Source of the DNA: Erodium maritimum | Taxonomy: Eukaryota; Streptophyta; Magnoliopsida; Geraniales; Geraniaceae | DNA length: 64,000 nt | Reading direction: 5' to 3' | Assembly: GCA_963921825.1 (NCBI GenBank) | Contig: OY997590.1 | Span: 43,727,039-43,791,038, forward strand | Part shown: piece by piece, positions 46,830 to 58,352 of the stretch | How the letters are laid out: each line of letters begins with the position of its first letter | How positions within the stretch are numbered: position 1 is the first letter of the stretch | Notes under the pieces: model-generated | The model's input: only the letters and a program-made list of their open reading frames with translations | What the model was told of the DNA's origin: nothing | Database searches by the model: none | Position numbers and translations under genes: made by a program

Positions 46830-47774
46830 ATGGAAGTTTCTGCTCTTTTAACTTCACTTGGAATCAACACAGGCGCTACTATTCTGCTTTTTTCCTTGTA
46901 TTCTGTACTAAGAAAAAAACCAAGCAATGTTACCGTGTACTTCGGGCGGAGGCTTGCTGTGATTAATGCAAAGCGCAAACAAGGGTTTGGCATCGAGAGA
47001 TTAGTTCCATCCGCCAGCTGGTTATATAAGGCATGGGAAACCTCCGAGGATGAATTATTGGCTGTTGGGGGCTTGGATGCTGTAGTCTTTATCAGGGTAC
47101 TTGTTTTCAGGTAATTAATCATGCCTAAAACTTATAAACAATGAAAAATGGTATATGTGCACTGTAATGTATAAATATTGTGTTGGGGGCTCGATATTTG
47201 AAATGGAAAGTCTGACTCCCATTGTTAACTTTTGTTTTGTTTGGACAAACTCAGTGATTCATTTTGTTTTTCTTCTTTAGCATGTAGTTGCTGAATGAGT
47301 ATACTGCAACAAAGTTTGGTGTTAGTATGATATTAGTCTTTTCAATTTTATTCAAGTTTTACTGTTTGGATATTTATTAGGCCTCTATATTAAGAGCAAG
47401 CATTTGTAGTTGTATCAGTTTATGGCAACTTGCTTTTTTTTTTATAAAAAAAATGGATAATTGTCCACAAACGAGTTGATACATAAAGTTTCGTCCACGC
47501 TGTGTGACTACCCTGAAGTTTTGTCCACGACTTTTTTAGTTTTGACATAATAGGGATGTTCAGAATGATTGTCTGGGGCCTCTGGGCAGTGCTTCCCGGA
47601 TTGAATAGAATCGTGGACAAAACTTCAACGCATCCTCAAAAGTGTGGGCAAAACTTCAATGCACCCACAAAAGCGTGGACAAAACTTCAGGGTAGCCACA
47701 CAGCGTGGACAAAACTTTGTGCACCAACTCATTTGTGGACGAAACTTTAGGGTAGTTTTGGACAATTATTCCCC

Positions 47775-47807
<33 letters not shown>

Positions 47808-50800
47808 AGAATAGAAAATGTGCTTCACTTATTTGTTAACAAGACAAAAAAAACAGAATATAACTTGTACCTCACTTTTTGTTAACAAGACTTGGTGGCT
47901 ATCAACTTATCTTGTGGGTCAGTTATGTCAACGTGAAACTTGCATAGTTCATTAAGTACAGGCAGCAAATGAGATTTGCAATATGAGGACAATGGAGGCA
48001 TAAAAGGCCATTGTTAGGACCTCGATTTATGGATCGTGTTATGGGACCTTGATACGACTTGAGATCGATCCCAAAGTTTTGCGCGAGCGAACCCTTGTTC
48101 TTCTTTCTCCCAATGGTAGCTAAACTCGAGCTCGTGAGAGAGAACTCGAAGATCTCTTGAATGAACTAATAGTAGTGATTATAATTCTGCATAAAACTTT
48201 ATTCCTCTCTTATGGTTTATATAGCCATATAGGTAATCACAATCCCAGTCCTAATATAATTGTACTACCCAAATTCTATCCAAATCCTATTACAATTGTA
48301 ACTAATCCAAATACTTAAAGGGATTTCAGTTGATACCCTCAGCCGACTTCTACTCCATCGTGATGGATTTATCCCATCCCGTTACGGTCCGTAAGGCCCA
48401 TAACATCACTTCTCCCTTGCACATGGCGCTTGTGCTCAAGCGCATAGGGTGGATCCATCACATTGACAGCCCTGTCCTCGACCTCGTCCTCGATCATCTC
48501 TAACCAAAAAAGTTTAGCACACTTGTGACCTGGGGCGTAATCTTCATCACAGTTGAAGCAAAGGCCTTCAGCAATACGATCATGCTTCTCTTCCTAGGAA
48601 ATTCGCTTGATAAATGGGCGGGATGAGGGACCCGAGGGTGGCTGATGCCGCTGCCCCATGGACTCTTCCCGAGCCCTCCTCTCATATAGCCTGGCGAGAC
48701 CCATTGCTGTAGTCAAGTCGCGAGGTTGTTGAATTTCAACATCAATGGACAAAGTACCCTGTAACCCTCTTAGGAACAGCGAGATTTCTTGGTCCGTTCG
48801 CAATTCCGGGACTTGGGCGGCCAATCGCTCAAAATGAGCTGCATAGTCATTGACTGAACTGTCCTGCCTTAGTTTCGCCAATTCGCCCAGCCTGTTACCT
48901 ACCAAAATCGAGCCAAAACGTGTATTGCAATACATTTTAAAAGCTGACCAATTAAGGGTAGGGAAATCCTTCTGCAGCTTCGTGTACCAAAGCTGGGCAT
49001 CATCTTCCAAGTGAAATGAGGCCAGCAAGACTTTCTCCTCCGCATACGTACGTTGGTGGAGAAAATAGGCTTCACAGCGGTTCAACCACGCTGTTGGATC
49101 AGTCCTCCCATCGAAACGAGGGAATTCAAGTCGGGCGATGCGCGGGGCTAGGTTGCCCCCCTCCCCTCCAGACCCTGCACCCTCCCTCGGCCTGGTGTCC
49201 AGAGCTGGCACGTTTGTCGCTCTGTCGGACTGTTGTCCAGAGCCGAGCTTCCCTCTTGTGGAAGTGCCGTAGTCGGCGTGGACCCCTCACGGAGCTGCAG
49301 TACCATGTCCTGCAGTTGTGTCTGAATCCGTTCCTCGGACCGCTGGCGGTCAGACTCGGCGCGCTGCTGGTCGGCCCTGGAGGTGGCCATAAATGCCTCG
49401 AACTTCTGCTCCAATATCATCTGTGGTTCCATAACAGATGGCTCTGATACCAGTATGTTAGGACCCCGACTTATGGATCGTGTTATGGGACCTTGATACG
49501 ATTTGAGATCGATCCCAAGGTTTCGCGCGAGCGAACCCTTGTTCTTCTTTCTTCCAATGATAGCTAAACTCGAGCTCGTGAGAAAGAACTCGAAGATCTC
49601 TTGAATAAACTAATCTTGAATAAACTAATAGTAGTGATTATAATCCTGCATAAAACTTTATTCCTCTCTTATGGTTTATATAGCCATAGAGGTAGCCACA
49701 AACCCAGTCCTAATATAATTGTACTACCCAAATTATATCCAAATCTTATTACAATTGTAACTAATCCAAATACTTATTGTAACTAATCCAAATACTTAAA
49801 GGGATTTAAGTTGATACCCTCAGCCGACTTCTACTCCATTGTGGTGGGCTTATCCCATCCCATTACGGTCCGTAAGACCCATAACAGCCATCAAAGGTTT
49901 ATGACCTCAGATGAATGATGCTAGGGCTCTAGCATCGGATAGGAAGCAGATAAAAGCTGTATAGTTTGAAGGCCTATAGAGGAAAGCCAAAATAAGTACA
50001 TGTAAAGAGAAGATTCAAACCCAACTGTCAAGCTTGACCTTTTATCTGTGGAGTCCGACTTGATATATGTAATAAGGTTTTAAAATTCTGGATGGTATCA
50101 GAGCCAGGTTCATTGGGCTTGTGGGCATTGGCCATGTGGCTCATTTTCCGCATTTCCATGTGGTCTTTGGTCTATATGCATATGTGTTTCATGTTATGTC
50201 CCTCGTGTAGAATTCCAACCCTACACGTGAGGGTATTGATGAAGTGTACAGTTTCACATCGAATAAAAAAGAGGTACATAAAAAGGGGAGAGTCAAAGAC
50301 AAGATTGACACCTTTTAGTTGTGTAGCTTGACTCGATATATCATTATTTTTAAAATTATACCGTATCCAAAATCAAATATCTTCTTGTGTCCCTTTATTC
50401 TCTCCCTTAAAATTGACATTTGGACCTGGCATTTCATAAACCCCCCTCTTTACTATGAACTCCTACATCAGGGACTTGTAAAATACGTTGTTTTATTATT
50501 TACAGGGGTCTTCTTGGCTTGTTATGATTGTATAAGTGTAGAGATTTAGTTGTTGAGACACTTCAATTATTTTTTGGAGAGGAGGCATCCCGAGGTTCAT
50601 CTGGCAACTGAAAGAAAACTGTGAACCATTTAACAAAGTACTATTAATATACATTTCATAAGGCTCTGGTGGCAACAGAAAGAACATTGTACTCTTTATT
50701 TAAATCAATTTTCGCTTTGATTCGTTTCCTTATTTAGATGCTCTTCAGAAAATTTCAGTATGCTCTGTTGGTTATTAATTTTCACTGAGTGAAGGTGCTT

Positions 50801-53800
50801 ATTTTTCCTCCAGTTGTCAGGTGTTCTCCATAGCTGCTGCTTTTTGCATCTTATTTGTGCTACCAGTGAATTATTTTGGGAAAGTTATGAAGCACAGGTG
50901 GATCGCTTCTGAATCATTGGCTGTCTTTTCAATTGGGAATGTTAAAGAAGGATCAAAATGGTAGGAGCTGTAACATATTTGCGGGTTTGATATTAATGAA
51001 CCAAAATATTTTGTTATTCTAACTTCTACCTAATGTCTATATTTTTAAATTCTGAATAAATATATTTTGATGCCAAGATAATGTGTTGACATGACAGATG
51101 AATTAATATAGAATTTGGATTTGGTTTTACCTCCTTTTCATGTATGGGTTTGCCGCTCATAAGTCTGCTGACGCGTTACTTATCCTGTGCTATATATAGC
51201 AAGTAGACTTCTTTTTCTTTCTTCATATTTTCTGTGCTTCTTTCCCTCTATTTAGAATGAAAGAATTGGATTTGTTCTTGTTGATGAAACTGGTAGTCAA
51301 TAACTACATATTACCTTTTTGAATTCGTCATTTGTTTAAAATTTGTTGTGCTCTAATTTTGGTTCCATTGCCTAAAAGCTATATAGTATGTTTGTATTTA
51401 AGATATTAACATGCAGCTCAAAATCAGGTTTAATATTCGTTGTGCTCAAATTTTGGTTCCATTGGCTAAAAGCTATATAATATGTTTCTGTTAAAATATT
51501 TACATGCAGCTGAAATCAGGTACTCATTAGCCATTCTTATGTTTCAATGCTTCTTTTCAGGTTGTGGGTTCATTGTATTGGTTTATACGTCATCACCTTC
51601 TCAGCTTGTGTTCTTCTTTATTTTGTAAGGATTTTCAGCCCGTACTCATTAATTGTATAGCTATAATTTCCTTTGGAAGGTTCAAGCAACTTCCCATTAA
51701 AACTGTGATGATATCTAACCATTGGTAATTGCTTCTAGAATTACAAAGGCATCACTTCTATGAGGCTAACTCACATTACTGGAAGTCCTACAAACCCTTG
51801 CCATTTTACAGTTCTTGTGCGATCCATTCCTTGGTCTGCACAAGAATCATTCAGTGACTCTGTAAAAAAATTCTTCTCCAAGTACCATTCATCTGGCTAT
51901 CTTTCACACCAAATGGTATACAAGTGTGGGGTGGTTCACGAACTGGTGGTAAGTTCCCTTTTGTGATCTTTATTTTTTCTCTAGAAGTAACGATCTCTTG
52001 GCTTTTCATATCCTTATTTATTTTTTGTAGTCTCCTTACTTTAATGGGTGCATTTCATTATTCTAGCTCCAATGCTGTTAATTTTATAAATTATGAATAA
52101 TTATTTAATAATTTAATTTTGCAGACTGATACAGGGAAGATGTGTAAGTCGCTCAGTGATAAAGGGTGTCAGCCAACTTTTATGGAATGTGGTCTTTGCG
52201 GAAGTGCTAAGCATTCTTCTTGTAAGATGCTCACCACTGAACAAATGGATAGTGTTGTAAGCGGGGTCACTACTTCTGACTTATCTGATTCGAGTTTAGT
52301 CACCAGAAATGGGGTTAGTGATCTTGATATTGATTAATATGATTACTTTTGACTTAAGGATTATATTTCATTCATGTAGGTTTTGCATGGTTATTTTCGG
52401 TAATAAGCATGGTTGTTTTGCTTTGATATTTTTTTTTTTTACTGTTTGTTGCTTTTACTGCCAGCTTTTCTGCTTTAAGTCAATGTTGTTGATTTAAATA
52501 TTTTACTTCAATTTATTAGTTCCATTGTTGCTTTTAAGCACTACTCTAGTTGCCTGCTTAGCTTTCCTTCCCTAACTAAATATTCTGCTATTATAATTTA
52601 TGTTTACATGTCTCTCACATTCCCATGCATGCATGCAGACATAACAAGTCAGCAAAACAATTCCAAACTATGAATGCCTGTTGACAGATCTTTTTCTAGT
52701 CAGCAAGATCGACTGTATAAACCTGTTTCCAGATTATCATTATGGGATTTGCATTAAGACAATGAAGTGAAAAAAGATAAACAACATTCCAAGAATTGGA
52801 GAAATGCACTTATTTTTTTGCAAAATTAGGAAATATGCATATCAATGTACTTGTATCAGTGTGTCCCTCTCCCCTCCTAGTATGTCCCCTTCCCCTCACA
52901 TAGTCGTCAACCCACTTATCACTCTCAATGATCTGAACCCTCCCACCGTCGACCCATCGTTACCTTACTTCTGACCAATTAGGGTCCAGGTCCAGGAAAG
53001 CTCTGAGCTCTTGATTTCCACCCGTGGCTTAACACTACTTTCCCTTTCTTTGTCTGTAAACTCCCTCCAGACATCACACTCCAAGGCTTGGAGAAGCTCT
53101 TTGAAGGATATGAGAGAATATGCGACTAACTAATGGCTTTTGAGAAATAATGTAGTTTTCAATGTTGTTCGTGACTATTAGGTCACTTCCTATCGAATCA
53201 AGGAGGTATCTTTCTTTATGTTCAGTTGTAATTATGTTTTATCCGCTCTCGCTATCTGTTGCATCTCTTCGTTTCTGGTGCTGCGACCTTGTGGCTATTA
53301 TTCTTTCTTCTTTTTGTTAATTACCATGTTCCTTGGTCATCGTCAATTGATTATTTAGTACTTTATATAGCTTTATATAGAAAATAAATCTCAAACAGAC
53401 AGGAAACGGACTTCTAATAGGAAGTAGTCTAATAACAGGAATTAACTCAGATTGGGAAATAAGTTAAGTAAATAATAGAAGTTTTGGATGTGAAACACAG
53501 GGAATAGATTCCGGTTTAGGGAAACTGATTTTCTGAATTGCTTACTGAACTTAATATCTTAATATCAAAACAGCGGAAGTATTGCATTGTACTTTAGCTT
53601 ATTTAGATTTCTGCATTTTGATGTATGTGTGGAATATGGAATACACACAGTTATTGTATCTTTTGTTCCCTAGTTTTTAAAAGTCATGTACAGCGGAACA
53701 TATGTTGTGTGTTCTCGGTTAGAAACCCGTAGTGGAACTGTGACTAAAACATTGATCAAACATGTTGATACTTCTCGTTTTCTTCAAATATTTACATTGA

Positions 53801-56000
53801 CGGTTTTATGTCATCTGTTATTGTTATTCTGTTCTCTATTGTTTTATTGTCATATGTACAATGCATACCTTGAAGTTAATATGGAATTGTGTTTACTCAT
53901 ACCAATATATGTGAGTACATCTGAATCTTCAGTTTTTAGTTGCAGGAGTGCGCAGCTGCATTTGTTTTTTTTAAGACCCGCTTTGATGCTGTTGTCGCTT
54001 CATATCTTCTTCAGTCATCAAATCCCATGTGCTGGGTGACAGACATGGCTCCAGAACCGCATGATGTTTATTGGTCAAACCTTTGGATACCATATAGGCA
54101 ACTTTGGCTTCGACAGATAGCTGTAGTACTGTCTGCTGTTGTCTTTGTGTTTGCTTTTCTTCTTCCTGTTGCATCTGTACAAAGTATGACCCAACTGGAA
54201 AAATTGAAAAAGACATTTCAACCTTTGCAAGGAGTGCTTAAATCGTAAGTATGCTGCTTTCTTGACTATTATATCTGCGGTGGATTCATCTTTATCGATG
54301 TTGTTCTGGTTAATTCTTTTTGCTACCATCTCGAGCGCATCCTTTTGGTTCCTTACATCAGTAAGAGGTGACACAGTCTAAATTAGTTATGATGCTTTTG
54401 TGTGGGATTTCTCGTCAGTTTTATGGTATAGAGATAAAAAGTGGATTTTTTATCCTTCGTATTTTGAGTAGACATTTTATTTGCACAACATTTACCGTCT
54501 GTTTATTTACAGGAAGGTTATGAGCGAGCTGATAACGGGTTATTTACCAAGTGTGATTCTGTTATTATTCATGATGATAGTTCCACCAACGATGATGCTA
54601 TTTTCAGCTATGGAGGGATGCATCTCCCATAGTGGAAGGAAAAAGAGTGCATGCGAAAAAGTCTTGTATTTCACAATCTGGAATGTTTTTTTTGTCAATG
54701 TTCTATCGGGATCTATTATCAACCAAGTGGTAGAACGTCCAAAAGAAATATTGGCTAAACTTGCTGAAGCAGTGCCAATGCAGGTGATTTACCTTGACTA
54801 CCATTGATTTTAACTACATTTTACATGGATAATTTAGTCATACTAACATCCTGAGAGCTTTGAAGTTAGTGTAACAGTTTTACAATTGACCTTATGCGAG
54901 CCTTGTAGTTTTAGCATTTGTTTTGATTAAGGTTTGCAATTATATGCAGGCCAGCTTCTTCATGACATATGCTTTGACGTCAGGTTGGACAAATTTATCG
55001 TGTGAAATCATGCAAATTGTTCCTCTTGCATTCAACTGGTTTTATAGACTCGTACTTGGATATGAACAAAAAGCAAGTGATTGCTGTATATCTTTTCCAT
55101 ACCATACAGAACTCCCCAGAGTGCTATTGTTTGGCCTCATTGGTTTCACCTGTTCCGTCATGGCACCTTTAATCTTACCTTTCTTGGTTGTTTACTACGC
55201 CCTTGCTTACATTGTCTACAAGAACCAGGTACTGCTTATCCTATCATCACACATGTATATTTGAATGTTCATGTTGAGCAAGCCCATTTTCTTACTATAG
55301 AAATACATTGCATCTGTTGTGTTCTCTCATGTAAAATTTCAAATGTCGTCAGTTTGTCAATGTGTACACTGCAAAATATGAAACCGGGGGACAGTTCTGG
55401 CCCATTGCTTACAACTCAACAATCTTTTCATTGGTGGTAGCACAAGTCATAGCTATTGCAGTCTTTGGATTGAGAAAATCCCCAGTTGTTGCAGGCTTTG
55501 TTTTTCCTCTGGTTATTGGCACTCTCCTCTTTTCCGAGTACTGTAGGCGGCGTTTTATGCCAATATTTTCAAGCAATACTGCTGTAGAGGTAATGATATC
55601 AAATAAGCTTGACTCACTCTGTCTCTACCATGTTCTTATGGGTAAGTTGCTTTTACAGGTTCTTATTGAGATGGACCTGAGGGATGCACAGACTGGTAGG
55701 CTGCAGCGGATCTATGAAGAGATACATTCAGCCTATTGCCAGTACACGGTACTTGGTCAGGAGGATTCTAATAACACAGATGGAAGCGTCAATCCAGACC
55801 ACATTTCCAATGAGGGTGAGAGCCCCAAGGATCCAGAAAGTATGGAGAAAGGTTTTATCACCTAATATCAACTAACTGTTATGGAAGCCTAAGTTGCAAG
55901 TTTTAACTTGTGCTTTTACTTTTCAGGAAAGGATCCTAGCCAAGTCGATGACGCATGGTCCATTAGTTGCAACGTGGGAGAAAATGAACCTCAACGGTAA
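46830..56000 (+). CDS. RXW8: CSC1-like (OSCA/TMEM63 family) membrane channel, RXW8-like, 11 coding exons
   Basis: Exons: 46830-47110, 50814-50960, 51561-51624, 51739-51948, 52125-52313, 53946-54244, 54513-54783, 54950-55228, 55353-55589, 55659-55851, 55927-56000. They sum to 2244 nt, 747 residues, with every junction in frame and GT-AG bounded. OSCA proteins are hyperosmolality- and tension-gated, calcium-permeable cation channels. Seen here: an N-terminal hydrophobic helix (about 5-27) and helices around 88-118 and 144-164 (RSN1_TM). The cytosolic PHM7-like domain (about 170-345) includes HFTVLVRSIPW, AFVFFKTRF and APEPHDVYWSNLWIPYRQLW. A multi-helix pore domain follows (about 345-650), with TGYLPSVILLLF, KKSACEKVLYFTIWNVFFVN, FFMTYALTSGW, FPYHTELPR and GGQFWPIAYN. 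The N-terminal YSVLRKKPSNVTVYFGRRLA closely fits Arabidopsis RXW8 as I recall it, which has a similar length. The start is the first ATG of that conserved N-terminus. Exon 6 could instead end at 52256, also in frame. The last donor (GTTTTATC at 55852) is weak; reading through it ends at 55865 after FIT. Confidence 0.9.
47455..47772. mobile_element. Foldback MITE in intron 1 of the RXW8-like gene
   Basis: GGATAATTGTCC at the left pairs inversely with GGACAATTATTCC at the right. Inside, GAGTTGATACATAAAGTTTC and GTGTGACTACCCTGAAG have inverted partners CTCATTTGTGGACGAAACTTT and GGGTAGCCACACAGCGTGG (phrases quoted in part). A GTGGACAAAACTTCA phrase repeats about four times. No ORF, and no clear target duplication, because the right flank is a C run. 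Confidence 0.6.
47771..47805. repeat. C25-A10 homopolymer tract
   Basis: Twenty-five C followed by ten A, next to the foldback MITE. Its length is probably variable or misassembled. Confidence 0.9.
48012..49886 (-). mobile_element. Gag-only (TR-GAG-type) LTR element inside intron 1
   Basis: Direct LTRs at 48012-48405 (394 bp) and 49456-49886 (431 bp), both TGTTAGGACC...CCCATAACA. GCCAT flanks both ends (48007-48011 and 49887-49891). On the minus strand the primer site GGTATCAGAGCC (about 49441-49452) follows the 5' LTR, and a polypurine stretch (GCAAGGGAGAAG) precedes the 3' LTR. The 1050-bp interior encodes only a gypsy-type gag (48594-49432, with LEFPRFDGRTDPTAWLNRCE and LWYTKLQKDFPTLNWSAFK). 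It has no protease, RT or integrase, so it was a non-autonomous element. The LTRs differ at about 23 of 394 aligned positions by eye (about 6 percent), suggesting roughly 2-4 million years. Structure looks complete for its type; the gag frame is interrupted. Confidence 0.88.
49920..50400 (+). mobile_element. TRIM-like LTR remnant in intron 1
   Basis: A tRNA-Met-type primer site TGGTATCAGAGCCAGGTTC (50093-50111) follows a stretch with AAGCTTGACC and ACTTGATATATGTAATAAGG. A similar stretch (TAGCTTGACTCGATATATCA, then TTTTTAAAATTATACCG) recurs at about 50325-50370. A short direct repeat around a primer site with no coding interior is the plan of a TRIM element. The ends are not resolved; it is a diverged fossil. 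Confidence 0.45.
52314..53945 (+). other. Intron between exons 5 and 6 of the RXW8-like CDS (1.6 kb)
   Basis: Donor GGG|GTTAGT and acceptor AGTTGCAG. No repeat structure or ORF of note. A short run of ATGCATGCATGC near 52625-52638 and a C-rich patch near 52860-52960 are the only visible features. Confidence 0.6.
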
Positions 56001-56110
56001 CGAAGATTGAGCACAGTTCACCCCTTGGAGAATTGAAATGCAAGTCATCTTATAATGAAAGATGTCTGTAGAGCATGTATATGTCATAGTCCAGTACAGG
56101 AATTAGTTAG
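56001..56110 (+). other. 3' UTR of the RXW8-like gene (end not fixed)
   Basis: Follows the TAA at 55998-56000. No perfect AATAAA is present; AATGAA at about 56054-56059 is the nearest variant. The sequence turns AT-rich after 56100. The polyadenylation site is not determinable here. Confidence 0.4.
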
Positions 56111-56957
56111 GTGTTTGGCTGATAATGAGTGTAATTGGCGTTTAATATATACATGTTGAGCCCCAAACTTTACATCTGTGTTCGAAAAGAAATGCTGATA
56201 CAAAACAAAATCATACCTATCAGTTGATCTGAGCCATGATTGTGTTGTGTTGTGTGGCTTGGAAAACATTTGTATCGGGTTATTACACGATGCAACACTT
56301 TCTAGTGGATTATGCTTTGCTATGCAGCATTAACATTCAGCCTTTAATGGTTGAATTTTTTGCCCTCATCCACTACCGGAGACTTGAGGTTGTTCAGGTA
56401 GCCTTTAATGGTTGTTCAGGTTTAACGGCTCTCCTTTGACGGAAACAAGCTTGTTGTACCCATAGCTTGCATAGAGGAAATTATTCGTGGACGTTTTGGA
56501 GGTTCTTTCAGGTATCCAAATCAATGTGAATCAAGGACAAAAGCCAATTAATCCTCTTTAAGGATCATCCATCACTCTTATAAGAGGAGGGTTCCAATTT
56601 AGGTTGTTTCTACAGGAGAGGAAAATAAAGTGACGATCAACCTTCTCAGTTAGGGTGATTGGTGTTCCAAGAAAGGACTGATCACAGGAAGAAAATAAAG
56701 AGGGCTTTCAAGAAGAAAGGACTGATCACAGGAAGAAAATAAAGAGGACTTTCAAGCATATGGAATATAATTTACACGATCTTAGGACACTGATTCTTGC
56801 TAAGATGTATGTCGTGCCTCACATACACAAACCTTTTCTTAAAGTCTTACATTCCTTATAAGTGTGCACATTGCCGTTTATGGTAGTCTTCTTCTTAAAG
56901 ACCTACTTACGGCCAAAGTTTTTAAGTCATTGGTTGCGTCAACCAAGTCTCATACTT
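56111..56957. repeat. Intergenic region with a 44-bp tandem duplication
   Basis: No supported gene. At 56671-56714 and 56715-56756 a unit with AAGGACTGATCACAGGAAGA then AAATAAAGAGG and CTTTCAAG is duplicated with one difference. A shorter duplication of GTAGCCTTTAATGGTTG lies near 56335-56420. Confidence 0.7.
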
Positions 56958-58336
56958 TTTTTTGATCAACAATTTTTTTTTATTAAGACCAAGTTTTCAA
57001 AGTGACAAACAAGGCCAAAGGGTGAACCCCTCAGATTACAAACCAGAGCCTGTCCTATGGACAACTCAAACCAGAACCAAGGCTGAAAAGCCAAACAAAC
57101 AACCAACGGGCAGGGCCGAACATTAAGCAAACCAAGGGCTACAACCAAAAGACACAAACAACAAAGCCATATGGGCCGAACCCCAACACAGTTGAAACCA
57201 AGCCCAACAAGGGGCTAAACCGGGCCAACAAGGGCCAAACAAAAAACGGTAAAACCTAAAAACAGAACTGAACCTCGATCCCCATGCCACCTAAGTGCCT
57301 CACCACAGCATCTAGAACCAACGTCTCGGAAATGAAGCACAACCGACCAACACCGACCAGAAAACCACGAACCACCACCGGTCCAAAACACAAAGAAGAG
57401 AAGCAAGAGCCCAGGAACTCCGGCAAGTCACCAACGAACGCAACGGAAACGTACCCCAACCAAACTCGCAAAGCACTCAAGACCCTCAGCTCCGACCTCC
57501 CCCACACCCGGTAAAGAACCAAAAGAGGAACCCCGACGCCGACAAGTACCAAACCGTCGACCCAAAAAACAAGTGAGATTCCTAGATCCATCCACCAGCC
57601 ACCACCACCAGAGAGAAACCCCACCGAATCCAACCCCCACATGCTTCAACCGAGCCCAAAGGCATAAACAACCAACTACGGTCAACACCGGTCGTGGGCC
57701 CCAGTCCACTCCACCATGGCCAGGAAGGAAGTCAGATGAGGGAAGGAATCGAAGGATAAAACCTTAGTAGGAGTAGAGAAGGAGGGCTCATCCTTGTAAT
57801 CCCGAAACCCATATCTCCGATCTCTGGAAAGGGATCCCGACGGTGGCCAACACTAACCAGTTGGCCCGGAGGGAGAGAGACAACATCCAAGTCCTCAAAG
57901 GGAAGAGATGGAGCCAGGTCGCGGGATGGCATAGGTGAAGGGGGAGAGAAACTTACCACATTGCAGATCTGACGCCTCTCTCTCAGATCTCGAGGGAACG
58001 AGACCCCATCGGCGGCCAGCACCAACCAGACGAATACAACGGTGAGAGTATGCTCCAAACGTGATCGAGGAGTAGATCTGAATGGAACGAGGAAGAAACG
58101 GAGGTCGAAGAGTCAAAGGGGCCAAGCGAACTGTAAAAGGGAGGAGGAGGAGGAGGGAAGAGAGGGGAAAAACGTCAGAAAAGGGAAGGTAGATGGCCAC
58201 CGGCGATAGCCACAAGTGGCCATCGCCGGCGGCCAAACACCGAAGGAGAAGGAGAGACGCGGAGAAGTGGGTTCGGGAGATTTCTAGAGAGAGGTCACAG
58301 CTCCTCTCTCTAGAACTTTTTCATACTCTGATGTTT
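56958..58336 (-). mobile_element. Non-autonomous LINE-like retroelement with 16-bp target duplication
   Basis: ACCAAGTCTCATACTT is present at 56942-56957 and 58337-58352. On the minus strand the element starts with CTAGAGAGAGGAGCTGTGAC near 58310 and continues with GC-rich and CT-rich leader-like sequence. It ends GTCTTAATAAAAAAAAATTG followed by TTGATCAAAAAAA. A long target duplication with a 3' A-rich tail is the signature of target-primed reverse transcription. The longest minus frames (128 and 113 residues) match no family I recognise, and no RT or endonuclease is seen. It could be a LINE-derived non-autonomous family or a retrocopy of a non-coding transcript; the TTGATCAAAAAAA tail resembles plant L1 tails. 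Confidence 0.72.
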
Positions 58337-58352
58337 ACCAAGTCTCATACTT

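Larger units (their letters stand above)
47111..50813 (+). other. First coding intron of the RXW8-like gene (3.7 kb, enlarged by insertions)
   Basis: Donor CAG|GTAATT at 47110/47111 and acceptor TTTTTCCTCCAG ending 50813. It holds a foldback MITE (47455-47772), a homopolymer tract (47771-47805), a gag-only LTR element (48012-49886) and a TRIM-like remnant (49920-50400). Together these account for over 2.7 kb of its length. The other introns are about 100-1632 bp. Confidence 0.85.

Noticed and set aside
46757-47122. 121-residue minus-strand frame opposite the first coding exon
   Set aside because: Shadow of the RXW8-like exon; no domain of its own.
53686-54039. 117-residue frame as an extra exon
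   Set aside because: It crosses an intron-exon boundary in a register different from the conserved OSCA exon at 53946-54244.
57256-57709. 128- and 93-residue minus-strand frames
   Set aside because: Overlapping frames, Gly/Val/Leu-rich from GT-rich sequence, inside the LINE-like insertion; no domain.
57895-58236. 113-residue minus-strand frame with a hydrophobic start, like a signal peptide
   Set aside because: It is within the leader of the LINE-like insertion and overlaps another frame; no family resemblance.
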